The notes beneath the pieces were generated by a model. It was given only the letters and a program-made list of their open reading frames with translations. It did no database searches and was not told the DNA's origin. A program made the translations under genes and the position numbers. Source: an uncultured Parabacteroides sp. (GTDB lineage Bacteria > Bacteroidota > Bacteroidia > Bacteroidales > Tannerellaceae). From it: a stretch of DNA of 46,043 bases. The number at the start of each line of letters is the position of its first letter. Position 1 is the first letter of the stretch. Location of the stretch: assembly GCA_944326775.1 (NCBI GenBank), contig CALVFH010000005.1, forward strand, positions 1 through 46,043, in the 5' to 3' direction. This document shows, piece after piece, positions 14,899 through 22,946 of the stretch.

Positions 14899-16611
14899 AT
14901 GCGAACTTTCCCGCTGTTTCTGATAATCGGTTTGTGCTGGATCAGCATAGGATGTACGAATAAGGCAGACCGCAATGCGCTCCGGCAAATGGAACAGGCA
15001 GTACCTTTGCTGTCGTCTGCTCCCGAAGAGGCGTATGCCTTGCTGACAGACAGCGTTGCCCATCCGGAATTGCTAAGTCCGAAAGTTAATGCCCGCTGGT
15101 GTCTTATGTTGTGCGAGCTGGCTGATTCGATTGGGACTCCGCTGCCGTATGTTGAGGATTTAAATCGAACCTGGAATTTTTACGAAAGACAAAAAGCCTT
15201 TCATGAACAAGCATTAGCCGGATATTATTTAGGACGGGCTTTAATGGAAGAAGAATTGTGGGAACAAGCTTTACATGTTTTATTGCAGGCAGGTAAATTA
15301 AGTTCGCAAGACGAAAATTGGAACCTTTCTGGTTTCATTTATAGCTATATCGGCGACCTATATTATGAACAAGCTGATTTCATCCTTGCCAAAGACAAAT
15401 TTTTAGACGCCGCCGCTTATTTTGAGAAAGCATCAAATAAACGAAGCCATGCTTTTGCGTGGGTAAATGCTGCGCACATGTATGCAGAGATAGATTCTAT
15501 GGAAATCGCTTTGAAATATATGGGCAAAGCAAATTCTCTCTTAGCATTAAATGATTCAACAGATTTATCTGCCTTTTATAATAACTATGGGAATATTTAT
15601 TCTTTACAGGGAGACTTAGATTCAGCCAAAGTCTATTTATATAAATCGATTACTTATTATCCGACAGCATCGGCACATACTTATTTTGCTTTAGGAATCA
15701 TTTATCTACTAACAGACAGCCTGGAACAAGCCGCGCACTGCTTCGAGCAAGCCAAAGGGCCAACGGACAATCCACATACCCATATCGAGCTCTATTACCA
15801 TTTGGCAGAGTTGGAAAAGAAGAAAGGTAATCTGAATCAGGCATTATCCTACTTGAAACAATATATCGATTCAACCCGAACGGAAATCTCAAACATGCGG
15901 GAAACCAATTTGGCAAAAGCAACTACCCTGTTTGAACGAAAAGAAATGCTGCACGAAAACTTCAAGTTGCGCAGAGAACGGCGAGAAGCCCGCTCTTATC
16001 TGGTCGGGGCGGCCTTCCTGCTTTTGCTGCTTTCCACACTCCATGTTTACCGTTTGGATCGGAAAAATCGGCGAATCATCCAGCTGGCAGACGAATTGCA
16101 GGAACAAAAGAGCCATTTGCTTGAACAACAAATGAATTTGGAAACTATCGCCAACCAGCTGAAAACCGTCCAGCAAAATAATGAGGAAGAATTGCGGCAA
16201 AAGCAAAACGAATACAGCCAAAAAGCCCGCGAAGTAGAGCTGTTGAAGCAACAATACCGGCAACAGCGGCAATATCTCTTGCACGAATCGGCCATTTTTA
16301 AAAAGGTTTTAAAACTAATCGCGGGAACCAATCCGGACAACAAAGAATTACTGGCCGACAAGGACTGGAAGGCCATTTACAAATGTATCGATTCCTTGTA
16401 CCCCAGTTTATCCGAACGGCTATTCTTCGCCGGCATCACGCCGACGGAAAAGAAATACTGCTACCTTTCGTTCTTTCAATTAGACACCAAACAAGAGGCA
16501 TTTTTGCTGGGCGTGAACATCGATACCCCCTATAAAAACCACACCCGCATCCGCCAAAAGCTGAAAATTACCGGCTCGGAAGAGAAACTACACGAGCATT
16601 TGGCTTTTTAA
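14899..16611 (+). CDS. TPR sensor-like lipoprotein with C-terminal regulator-like domain
   Basis: 570 residues. A lipoprotein-type signal (LFLIIGLCWISIGC, Cys19) is followed by about ten TPR-like helical repeats to residue 340 (for example WNLSGFIYSYIGDLYYEQADFILAKDKFLDAA and YNNYGNIYSLQGDLDSAKVYL). A transmembrane helix lies around residues 372-390, then a long coiled coil rich in Gln, Glu and Arg (390-470). The C-terminal 90 residues (FAGITPTEKKYCYLSFFQL, LGVNIDTPYKNHTRIRQKL) resemble the helix-turn-helix-like ends of Bacteroidales TPR regulators, so it may sense in the periplasm and bind DNA from the membrane. No kinase domain is present. The start is required for the signal peptide although the leader is almost nil. 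Confidence 0.72.
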   Translation: MRTFPLFLIIGLCWISIGCTNKADRNALRQMEQAVPLLSSAPEEAYALLTDSVAHPELLSPKVNARWCLMLCELADSIGTPLPYVEDLNRTWNFYERQKAFHEQALAGYYLGRALMEEELWEQALHVLLQAGKLSSQDENWNLSGFIYSYIGDLYYEQADFILAKDKFLDAAAYFEKASNKRSHAFAWVNAAHMYAEIDSMEIALKYMGKANSLLALNDSTDLSAFYNNYGNIYSLQGDLDSAKVYLYKSITYYPTASAHTYFALGIIYLLTDSLEQAAHCFEQAKGPTDNPHTHIELYYHLAELEKKKGNLNQALSYLKQYIDSTRTEISNMRETNLAKATTLFERKEMLHENFKLRRERREARSYLVGAAFLLLLLSTLHVYRLDRKNRRIIQLADELQEQKSHLLEQQMNLETIANQLKTVQQNNEEELRQKQNEYSQKAREVELLKQQYRQQRQYLLHESAIFKKVLKLIAGTNPDNKELLADKDWKAIYKCIDSLYPSLSERLFFAGITPTEKKYCYLSFFQLDTKQEAFLLGVNIDTPYKNHTRIRQKLKITGSEEKLHEHLAF

Positions 16612-16732
16612 GACATATCTGCCTGATTCCGAATCCTCAACGCCCGATTCGGGGAATCCCCTTTGTCCTATATTTTCTTTCTAACCTCCTGATTATCAAA
16701 TACGGCTTGTCCCATATAAAAAGCCGGAAATT

Positions 16733-16764
16733 TTTGCCAATCCGCCTGCCGCATTGTTCCTTTG
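16733..16764 (+). promoter_or_regulatory. promoter of the two outer-membrane barrel genes
   Basis: TTTG (16733-16736), 20 bp, TTCCTTTG (16757-16764). The -7 element has T instead of A at the second position; spacing is good. The leader would be about 22 nt. Confidence 0.55.
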
Positions 16765-16789
16765 CCCTTGAAATCAAAACAAATACAAT

Positions 16790-17428
16790 ATGAACACACT
16801 AAAAAAACTCATGGTGGCAATCGCCATGCTATGTTCTTGCCCTGTCTTTGCGCAAGACAAGGCCGAACACGGGTTGCTGGTCGGTGCGGGGGCCGGTTTT
16901 CCCATGCAAGACGAGACGAAGTTCGCTCTCGAACCCCGGAATGGCTATCTGAACGACGTGAAGGCCAACGGAATGCTCGGTTACCGCTTCCGCTTCCTGC
17001 CGCAGCGCCGGTTCTTTGTGGACTTGGATGCCACCCTCGGGTTCCAAGGAATGCAGACGTATGAATTCAAGGCGGCGCAGGTGGGCATACCTTACTGGGA
17101 GCAAGAAGGCGTCGGGACCGGGAAAAGCTTCACCGATTTCATCATGCCGCTCGCCCTCACCGCCACATGCAACTATCGGATTACGGAGAAGTTTTTTGCC
17201 GGCCTGGGCCTGTCTCCGACTCTTTATATATTGCCGCAGGCCGCATTCGACCTCGGCGTCGCCGCCCGGATAGGCTACCGCGTCAGCAAACGATGCGAAT
17301 TAGGCCTCTCCTACCAATACGGATGCCTGAATGTCTTGAAACATTTCAACGACGGGCCGGCAATGGGGCGCCGCGGCCACTTCTCAGACTTAATGTTATC
17401 GGTATATATTCCTTTTTCAATTAAATAA
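16790..17428 (+). CDS. small outer-membrane beta-barrel protein
   Basis: 212 residues. The signal peptide is MNTLKKLMVAIAMLCSCPVFA. The mature part is an 8- to 10-strand barrel pattern with Gly/aromatic alternation: GLLVGAGAGFPMQDETKFAL, GMLGYRFRFLPQRRFFVDLDATLGF, FIMPLALTATCNYRITEKFFAGLGLSP, GVAARIGYRVSKRCELGLSYQYG, and a C-terminal strand LMLSVYIPFSI. It resembles the generic 'outer membrane beta-barrel' proteins of Bacteroidetes. The next barrel gene starts 24 bp after its stop and is probably co-transcribed. GC content is higher than in its partner. No ligand can be assigned. Confidence 0.7.
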   Translation: MNTLKKLMVAIAMLCSCPVFAQDKAEHGLLVGAGAGFPMQDETKFALEPRNGYLNDVKANGMLGYRFRFLPQRRFFVDLDATLGFQGMQTYEFKAAQVGIPYWEQEGVGTGKSFTDFIMPLALTATCNYRITEKFFAGLGLSPTLYILPQAAFDLGVAARIGYRVSKRCELGLSYQYGCLNVLKHFNDGPAMGRRGHFSDLMLSVYIPFSIK

Positions 17429-17452
17429 ATGTATAAAACAAAGAGAGTGAAC

Positions 17453-18157
17453 ATGAAAAGACTTTTCTTCTTATTGGGATTGCTCCTGCCTTTGGCGGCA
17501 AATGCCCAAATCCAATTCACGCCCGAAGCCGGCGTTAGTATTTACAAGAAAGGAACAGAGAATGCAACCATTTCTCCGCGCATCGGACTGAGCGTCGATT
17601 ACTTCTTCAACCGGCAGGAAAAAGGTTGGGGACTGATGTCCGGCTTGTATTTCTACCAAAAGAAAGATGATTATACATTAGTATATAGTGTTTATCAGGG
17701 CAAAGATGGTTTTGGAACAATATTTCCGACCGAATCATCTGATACTTGGAAGCCAACAAACGACATGACATTAAGCAAAGTCATATCAGACGATACTTAC
17801 ATGCGCCGCGACTATCTGCAACTCCCTATCTTGGTCAAATACAAATGGCAAATCAACGACACGTATGCAATTTCAGCTGCCGCAGGTGGTTACGTAGCTG
17901 TAGGCATCAGTGGCAAGCACCAAATAGATGAATATACTTTCCTGATGGATGAAAAAAAGCAAGAATACCAACGAATCGAATATGACAACCCCTATGTATT
18001 GCTTATTTACAACCGCTTCGATGCCGGTTTCAGTTCCCGTCTTTCCTTTCAGGCAAAAAATTTGTCTGTCAATGTAAGTTATGAGACCAATTTGTACCGC
18101 CGCAACCTGATGGGCCACGACAATTTCATTTCCATCACCGCCGGATACACCTTCTAA
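17453..18157 (+). CDS. outer-membrane beta-barrel protein, PorT-like
   Basis: 234 residues from the ATG at 17453 (MKRLFFLLGLLLPLAANAQ is the signal peptide); the ATG at 17429 would add eight polar residues ahead of it. The mature part has the layout of Bacteroidetes PorT-like barrels: FTPEAGVSIYKK, IGLSVDYFFNRQEKGWGLMSGLYFYQK, a YLQLPILVKYKW strand typical of the family, AISAAAGGYVAVGI, and a terminal strand NFISITAGYTF. The YLQLPILVKYK motif is the strongest indicator. A role in type IX secretion cannot be claimed from this alone. The palindromic array begins 54 bp after the stop. Confidence 0.72.
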   Translation: MKRLFFLLGLLLPLAANAQIQFTPEAGVSIYKKGTENATISPRIGLSVDYFFNRQEKGWGLMSGLYFYQKKDDYTLVYSVYQGKDGFGTIFPTESSDTWKPTNDMTLSKVISDDTYMRRDYLQLPILVKYKWQINDTYAISAAAGGYVAVGISGKHQIDEYTFLMDEKKQEYQRIEYDNPYVLLIYNRFDAGFSSRLSFQAKNLSVNVSYETNLYRRNLMGHDNFISITAGYTF

Positions 18158-18210
18158 GCCATTTCTTGCCCCTTTTTCTTTCCGAAACATCCGGAGACAA
18201 AGGTTAAGAT

Positions 18211-18619
18211 AATTATTCCGCGGAATATTTGCCAAATACAGCGTATTTACGAATTATTCCGCGGAATATTTACTAAATACGGCGTATTTACGAATTATTC
18301 CGCGGAATATTTACCAAATACAGCGTATTTACGAATTATTCCGCGGAATATTTACTAAATACGGCGTATTTACGAATTATTCCGCGGAATATTGCTAAAT
18401 ACGGCGTATTTACGAATTATTCCAACGGAATATTGCCAAATACGGCGTATTTACGATTATTCCAAAAGAATTATTGCTAAATACGGCGTATTTACGGCCA
18501 TTCCCAAAGGAATCTTAATAAATACGGCGTATTTACGACTGTTCCAAAGGGAATATTACTAAATACGCCGTATCTGGAAACATTCCAACGGAAATATTCC
18601 CGGATACGGCGTATCGGCC
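18211..18619 (+). repeat. palindromic array B: ten 41-bp units, two palindromes each
   Basis: It fills the 488-bp gap between convergent barrel and mazG genes. The unit is about 41 bp: ATTCCGCGGAAT (perfect 12-bp palindrome) and AAATACGGCGTATTT (6-bp arms), their centres 20.5 bp apart both within and between units. Units start near 18211, 18252, 18293, 18334, 18375, 18415, 18456, 18497, 18538 and 18578. Units 2 and 4 share the same second half and units 1 and 3 share AAATACAGCGTATTT, so an 82-bp dimer was duplicated. Units decay rightwards, mostly in palindrome centres (ATTCC-AAC-GGAAT, ATTCC-AAAA-GAAT) while arms persist. No gene is seen. Confidence 0.95.
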
Positions 18620-18645
18620 GATGTTTCGGAAGTGGGGAAAGGAAA

Positions 18646-19434
18646 TCAGGCGGTTTCTTGCGATTTCGCTTCGTTCCAGAGGGCATCCATCTCGGCGAGC
18701 GTCAGGTCTTTCAGCGAACGGCCCTGCTGACGGGTCTGTTGCTCGATATAGTTGAAGCGGCGGATGAATTTCTGGTTCGTCCGCTCCAACGCGTTGTCGG
18801 GATTGATTTTATAGAGGCGGGCGGCGTTGACGAGACTGAAAAAGAGGTCGCCAAACTCGGCTTCCATCTTGTCGGCATCCTTGTGGGCGATTTCGGCACG
18901 CAGCTCTTCGTATTCCTCTTTCACTTTGTCCCAAACCTGCTCGCGTTCTTCCCAGTCGAAACCCACGTTGCGGACTTTGTCCTGGATACGGTGGGCCTTG
19001 ACGAGCGAGGGGAGCGAATTCGGGACGCCTTCGAGCACCGTCCGGTTTCCGCCCTTCTCTTTCAGCTTCAGTTCTTCCCAGTTTTGCTCCACTTTGCCGG
19101 CAGTTTCGGCCTTGGCTTCGCCGAAGACGTGCGGATGGCGGTAAACCAGCTTCTGGCAAAGGCTGTCGCAGACGTCTTTGATGTCGAACGCGCCTTTTTC
19201 CTCGCCGATTTTGGCGTAGAAGACGATGTGCAGGAGCAAGTCGCCCAGTTCTTTTTTGATATTGACGTTGTCGTCGCGCATGAGGGCTTCGCACAGCTCG
19301 TAGGTTTCCTCGATGGTGTTCGTGCGCAAACTTTCGTTGGTCTGTTTGCGGTCCCACGGGCATTTCACCCTCAGTTCATCCATAATATCCAACAGTTGCC
19401 CGAAGGCTTCCATCTTTTCAGCTTTCGTACTCAT
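18646..19434 (-). CDS. mazG: nucleoside triphosphate pyrophosphohydrolase MazG
   Basis: 262 residues. MazG hydrolyses NTPs and dNTPs to monophosphates, acting as a house-cleaning enzyme. Two MazG domains are visible: the first with LRVKCPWDRKQTNESLRTNTIEETYELCEAL and KKELGDLLLHIVFYAKIGEE (EExxE...ExxD metal-binding helices), the second with WDKVKEEYEELRAEI and KMEAEFGDLFFSLVNAARL. VYRHPHVFGEAKAETAGKVEQNWEELK links them. Length fits the bacterial family (about 260). It follows dsbD by 66 bp but a strong terminator lies in that gap, so it is expressed from its own promoter or by read-through. Confidence 0.95.
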   Translation of the reverse strand: MSTKAEKMEAFGQLLDIMDELRVKCPWDRKQTNESLRTNTIEETYELCEALMRDDNVNIKKELGDLLLHIVFYAKIGEEKGAFDIKDVCDSLCQKLVYRHPHVFGEAKAETAGKVEQNWEELKLKEKGGNRTVLEGVPNSLPSLVKAHRIQDKVRNVGFDWEEREQVWDKVKEEYEELRAEIAHKDADKMEAEFGDLFFSLVNAARLYKINPDNALERTNQKFIRRFNYIEQQTRQQGRSLKDLTLAEMDALWNEAKSQETA

Positions 19435-19452
19435 AATTTTCTAAGGATCTAT

Positions 19453-19491
19453 TTAAAAGGAAAGCGGCGTACCGCCCGGCACACCGCTTTC
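19453..19491 (-). terminator. strong intrinsic terminator after dsbD
   Basis: Minus strand: 14-bp stem 19491-19478 with 19473-19460 (GAAAGCGG at the base, two G-T pairs), loop GGGC, then CTTTTAA. It separates dsbD from mazG. Confidence 0.85.
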
Positions 19492-19500
19492 GTTCAACAA

Positions 19501-21564
19501 TTATTTTTTAAATTCATTCAAGCCTCGTTCGAGGAAGCGGATATATTTCTCGACATCCTCGTCGTAGGCATAGGAAGGAGCCAGCGGTTTCCCGTCGCCG
19601 TCGAGCAGAACGTAGAAAGGCTGGGCGTTGGCGCCGAACTTGCTGCGCTGCAAGTAACTCCATTTGTCGCCGATGGTGCGGAGCTTGCGCGTCTTGCCGT
19701 TTTCTTCAATGGTGATGGGTTCGGGCAATTTGGTCTTGTCGTCAACCATCAGCGTGATTAAAACATAGTCGTTCTCCAGGAGTTGCTTGACTTTCGCGTC
19801 GGTCCAGACGGAGGCTTCCATCTTGCGGCAATTTACGCAACCGTAGCCGGAGAAGTCGATCATCACGGGCTTGTTATGTTGCTTTGCGTAGGCCATTCCC
19901 GCCTCGTAGTCGTCGAATGCGGCATGTACTTCGTCGTCGTAAAGGCTGAAATCCTGGGTATATAAAGGTGGAGCAAACGCGCTGATGGCCTTTAAGGGCG
20001 CACCCCACAAGCCGGGAACCATATACACGGCGAAGGCGAAGGAAATGATAGCCAAAAACAGGCGGGGCACGGAGACGTACTTCAGATCGCTATCGTGGCT
20101 GAACTTGATCTTGCCCAAGAGATAGCAACCGAGGAGGAAAAAGATGACGATCCAAAGGACGATAAAGACTTCGCGGTCGAGCAGGCGCCATCCGTAGGCC
20201 AAATCGGCTACCGAAAGGAATTTCAAAGCCAGCGCCAACTCGAGAAAGCCCAAAACGACCTTCACGGAATTCAGCCATCCCCCGGACTTCGGCATATTCT
20301 GCAACATATTCGGGAAAATCGCAAAGAGACTGAACGGAATGGAGAGCGCCAAAGCAAAACCGAACATCCCGACGGCCGGCCCGACCGTGGTCCCCATCGA
20401 AGCAGCCTGCACCAGCAATGTCCCGATAATCGGACCCGTGCAGGAGAACGAAACCAGCACCAACGTAAACGACATGAAGAAAATGCTGATGACACCGGTC
20501 GTCGAATCGGCCTTGCTATCCAGTTTGTTGGTCCATGATGCCGGCAAAACCAATTCGAATGCCCCGAAAAACGAGACGGCAAACAAGACCAGAAGCAGGA
20601 AGAAGATAATATTGAAAATAGCATTCGTCGAAAGATCATTCAAGGCGCTGGCGCCGAATATACCTGTAATCAGCAAACCCATCACCAGATAAATAACGAT
20701 GATGGAAAGCCCGTAGGTCAACGCATCGCGGATCGCTTTCGAACGATTTTTCGTCCGCTTCAGGAAAAAGCTGACTGTCATCGGGATCATCGGCCATACG
20801 CAAGGAGTCAGCAAGGCCACCAGCCCGCCGAGGAATCCCGCGAGGAAGATAAAGACCAGATTCATGTCGGTCGCCGACACCGTCACATCGCCGAAGGCCT
20901 TCAACTCGTCGATAACCGGAGCCCACAATTCTTCCGCCGAGGTCAAGGTAGTCGGAACCGCGGTTTCCTCAACATATTCGGGAGTCGCCTCGGAGGTTTC
21001 ATCGGCCGGGGCCTCTGTTTCCACCGCACTGTCGGCTGCTGCCAGTTCATTTTCCAAATCGGTATCCGCAACTCCGGCAGCAAGAGCCGCCAAGGTTTTC
21101 TCCACATCGATATTCCGCTTGTCGAAAGCAAAGGATTCTTGTTCCGGCGGGAGACAATTCTCGTCGTTGCAAGCCATGAATTCCACATAGCCCTCAGCCT
21201 TGAATTTCTTCGGGTCGGTAATCTTCACTTTCTGGGTAAACGTCACCTCCTTGGCAAACCAACGCAAGTCCATATTGAACTGCGGGTCAAAAACCGTTGT
21301 CGGTTCCTTCGAAGCAGTTACCGGCCCGGCCACTTCGGCTCCTTCCAGCTTGTCGAAAGCAAAAGAAGTTGAAACCGGCCCTCCTTCCGGCAGATTCATG
21401 TCATACAGATGCCAACCAGCATCCAGTTTAGCCTGGAAAACCAATGTTTTCTCGGCCGTTTCGCTGTCTGTCAGCGTTATTTTCCATTTCACCGGGGTCA
21501 AGATCTGTGCCTGAACCACCAGCGAGACGACCCAAAAGGTCAAGAAGTAAATGAGCTTCTTCAT
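19501..21564 (-). CDS. dsbD: thiol:disulfide interchange protein DsbD
   Basis: 687 residues. DsbD carries electrons from cytoplasmic thioredoxin across the inner membrane to periplasmic reductases. After the signal peptide (to about residue 20) the alpha domain has C132 and C137 in MACNDENCLPP. The middle domain has about eight membrane helices with the redox Cys in LLTPCVWPMIPMTVSFF and SFSCTGPIIGTLLVQ. The C-terminal thioredoxin-like domain has GYGCVNCRKMEASVW around residues 572-586. An acidic, Ala/Glu/Thr-rich linker joins alpha and membrane domains. A periplasmic thioredoxin-fold protein is encoded at 117-1010, but far away. Transcribed after the RluA-type gene (gap 51 bp). Confidence 0.95.
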   Translation of the reverse strand: MKKLIYFLTFWVVSLVVQAQILTPVKWKITLTDSETAEKTLVFQAKLDAGWHLYDMNLPEGGPVSTSFAFDKLEGAEVAGPVTASKEPTTVFDPQFNMDLRWFAKEVTFTQKVKITDPKKFKAEGYVEFMACNDENCLPPEQESFAFDKRNIDVEKTLAALAAGVADTDLENELAAADSAVETEAPADETSEATPEYVEETAVPTTLTSAEELWAPVIDELKAFGDVTVSATDMNLVFIFLAGFLGGLVALLTPCVWPMIPMTVSFFLKRTKNRSKAIRDALTYGLSIIVIYLVMGLLITGIFGASALNDLSTNAIFNIIFFLLLVLFAVSFFGAFELVLPASWTNKLDSKADSTTGVISIFFMSFTLVLVSFSCTGPIIGTLLVQAASMGTTVGPAVGMFGFALALSIPFSLFAIFPNMLQNMPKSGGWLNSVKVVLGFLELALALKFLSVADLAYGWRLLDREVFIVLWIVIFFLLGCYLLGKIKFSHDSDLKYVSVPRLFLAIISFAFAVYMVPGLWGAPLKAISAFAPPLYTQDFSLYDDEVHAAFDDYEAGMAYAKQHNKPVMIDFSGYGCVNCRKMEASVWTDAKVKQLLENDYVLITLMVDDKTKLPEPITIEENGKTRKLRTIGDKWSYLQRSKFGANAQPFYVLLDGDGKPLAPSYAYDEDVEKYIRFLERGLNEFKK

Positions 21565-21615
21565 ATTGTCCAGAATTACAATTATCGAATTATTTTGTTA
21601 TGCTAAATCAGGGAG

Positions 21616-22530
21616 TCAACCGGCAATGGACTTGAAAGCATCAGGAATGCGGGTGTCGAAGCGCATCTCCTCGCCCGTTTCCGGATGGATGAAATACAGT
21701 TTCTGCGCATGCAGCATGACACGGCCGGCCGGACTGGTTTCTGCTCCATATTTGAAATCGCCGGCTATCGGATGGCCGATATATTCCATCTGCGCACGGA
21801 TCTGATTCTTCCGCCCCGTCTCGAGACTCAGTTCCAAAAGCGAATATTTGCCGTTGCTTTTCAAAACCTTATAGCGGGTAATCGCATCCTTTCCTCCTTC
21901 GCTCACGACGTAAACGCGGGCCTGCGCATTCTCCTTCAGCTGTGTATTCACGAGACCGCTATTCTGTTCGGGTCTTCCTTCCACCACGGCCACATAGGCA
22001 CGCTCCGTAATCATCTCGTTCCAGTTGCTTTGCATCTGTTCCTGCACGGCACGCGTCTTGGCAAACATCATCAGCCCCGACGTATCGCGGTCCAAACGGT
22101 GCAACACGAACAGCTTGTTCCGCGGATCGCTCCGTTTCAGGTAATCGCTCAAAATATGATAGGCCGTCCGCTCGCGCACCTTCTGCGTGGAAACCGAAAG
22201 CAATCCCTCGCGCTTGTTGACGACAATGAGGAAATCATCTTCCCAAATAATATTCAGCAAAGGATTATTAAAGGCGACTTTCCGGGAACGGTCATAACTG
22301 ATAAAAACTTCGTCGCCCGGCTCCAGGGGAGTATCAAACTGCGTCGTCGATTTCCCGTTCACCGAAATCTGCCCGTGCATCAGAAGCGCCTTGACGGAAG
22401 AGCGGCTTTGCTCTTTCAACAATTCCAACAAAAAAGGTAATAAAGTATTCTTCTCGTTTACGATAACCTTCCGCCCGCGAGGCGGCTGGCCCGGAACCTT
22501 CGGCCGTTTAAGATAAGGATGCTGTTTCAT
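21616..22530 (-). CDS. RluA-family RNA pseudouridine synthase
   Basis: 304 residues from the ATG at 22530. An N-terminal S4 domain (LLPFLLELLKEQSRSSVKALLMHGQISVNGKSTT) precedes the catalytic domain. The active-site Asp is in LHRLDRDTSGLMMFAKT, and the substrate-binding GRKNQIRAQMEYIGHPIAGDFKYG is conserved. It isomerises uridine in rRNA or tRNA; which site (RluC-, RluD- or RluA-type) cannot be told. A longer reading from 22608 is excluded because the promoter element at 22564-22557 lies between. The leader is about 22 nt. It is divergent from the ABC-F gene, another ribosome-linked factor. Confidence 0.9.
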   Translation of the reverse strand: MKQHPYLKRPKVPGQPPRGRKVIVNEKNTLLPFLLELLKEQSRSSVKALLMHGQISVNGKSTTQFDTPLEPGDEVFISYDRSRKVAFNNPLLNIIWEDDFLIVVNKREGLLSVSTQKVRERTAYHILSDYLKRSDPRNKLFVLHRLDRDTSGLMMFAKTRAVQEQMQSNWNEMITERAYVAVVEGRPEQNSGLVNTQLKENAQARVYVVSEGGKDAITRYKVLKSNGKYSLLELSLETGRKNQIRAQMEYIGHPIAGDFKYGAETSPAGRVMLHAQKLYFIHPETGEEMRFDTRIPDAFKSIAG

Positions 22531-22556
22531 TATTCTTTCTCTAACTATTTGGTGTG

Positions 22557-22564
22557 CAAAGATA
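22557..22564 (-). promoter_or_regulatory. -7 promoter element (TATCTTTG) of RluA-type gene
   Basis: Exact minus-strand TAnnTTTG match just upstream of the gene; it fixes the start at 22530. Confidence 0.65.
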
Positions 22565-22641
22565 CACATTAAATAAATACATTCCGTTCTTTTTCCGGAC
22601 TGCGACAAAATTTAAAACCAATATTCTTGAAATCAGGGAAG

Positions 22642-22769
22642 GACAACCCCGCGAGTGAATAACTTGAAAGGAGGTCAACTTGATATAAAAATAATACAAA
22701 CCGGAGTCAACCTACCTTATCGATAAAAAGATATTGAGTCAACTAAAATCGTTAAATGACATAAAAATG
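22642..22769 (+). repeat. four GTCAAC half-sites at exactly 32-bp spacing
   Basis: GACAAC at 22642 and GTCAAC at 22674, 22706 and 22738, each 32 bp apart and the last three preceded by GAG or GAGG. The rest of each unit is not alike. It lies between the divergent RluA-type and ABC-F promoters and abuts palindromic array C. Tandem sites on one helix face are possible; chance is not excluded for a 6-mer. Confidence 0.4.
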
Positions 22770-22886
22770 CCAGTACCATGCCGAAAGGACTCCAGTACCT
22801 CTACGGGAGGACTCGAGTACTCTGCCGAAAGTACTGCAGTCCTCTCCAAGGAGTACTGGAGTCCTTTCGGCATGGTACTGGCCGAC
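22765..22886 (+). repeat. palindromic array C: six units at exactly 22 bp, forming a large dyad
   Basis: Units begin at 22765, 22787, 22809, 22831, 22853 and 22875. Cores are GGACT-CC-AGTAC, GGACT-CG-AGTAC, GTACT-GC-AGTCC and GTACT-GG-AGTCC, with partial outer units CCAGTAC and GTACTGG. The two halves are mirror images: 22769-22798 and 22853-22882 are perfect 30-bp inverted repeats, and 22809-22822 with 22829-22842 pair at 12 of 14. The whole could extrude as one long cruciform or hairpin. It lies just upstream of the ABC-F -33 element. An ORF start at 22734 would cross it and is rejected. Confidence 0.95.
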
Positions 22887-22907
22887 AAAGACAAAGTGCA
22901 GCGCGGA

Positions 22908-22940
22908 TTTGGAGGTATGAGGCAAAAAAATGTACCTTTG
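22908..22940 (+). promoter_or_regulatory. promoter of ABC-F gene; near-leaderless start
   Basis: TTTG (22908-22911), 21 bp, TACCTTTG (22933-22940). The ATG at 22947 begins 6 bp after the -7 element, so the mRNA has almost no leader. Confidence 0.7.
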
Positions 22941-22946
22941 CAAACC

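Noticed and set aside
18211-18619. CRISPR array
   Set aside because: Units are contiguous with no unique spacers, they degrade along the array, and there are no cas genes. The same holds for the other four arrays.
22734-22946. N-terminal extension of the ABC-F protein
   Set aside because: It would translate the palindromic array and the promoter; the ATPase fold begins at MVQLNIDKL from 22947.
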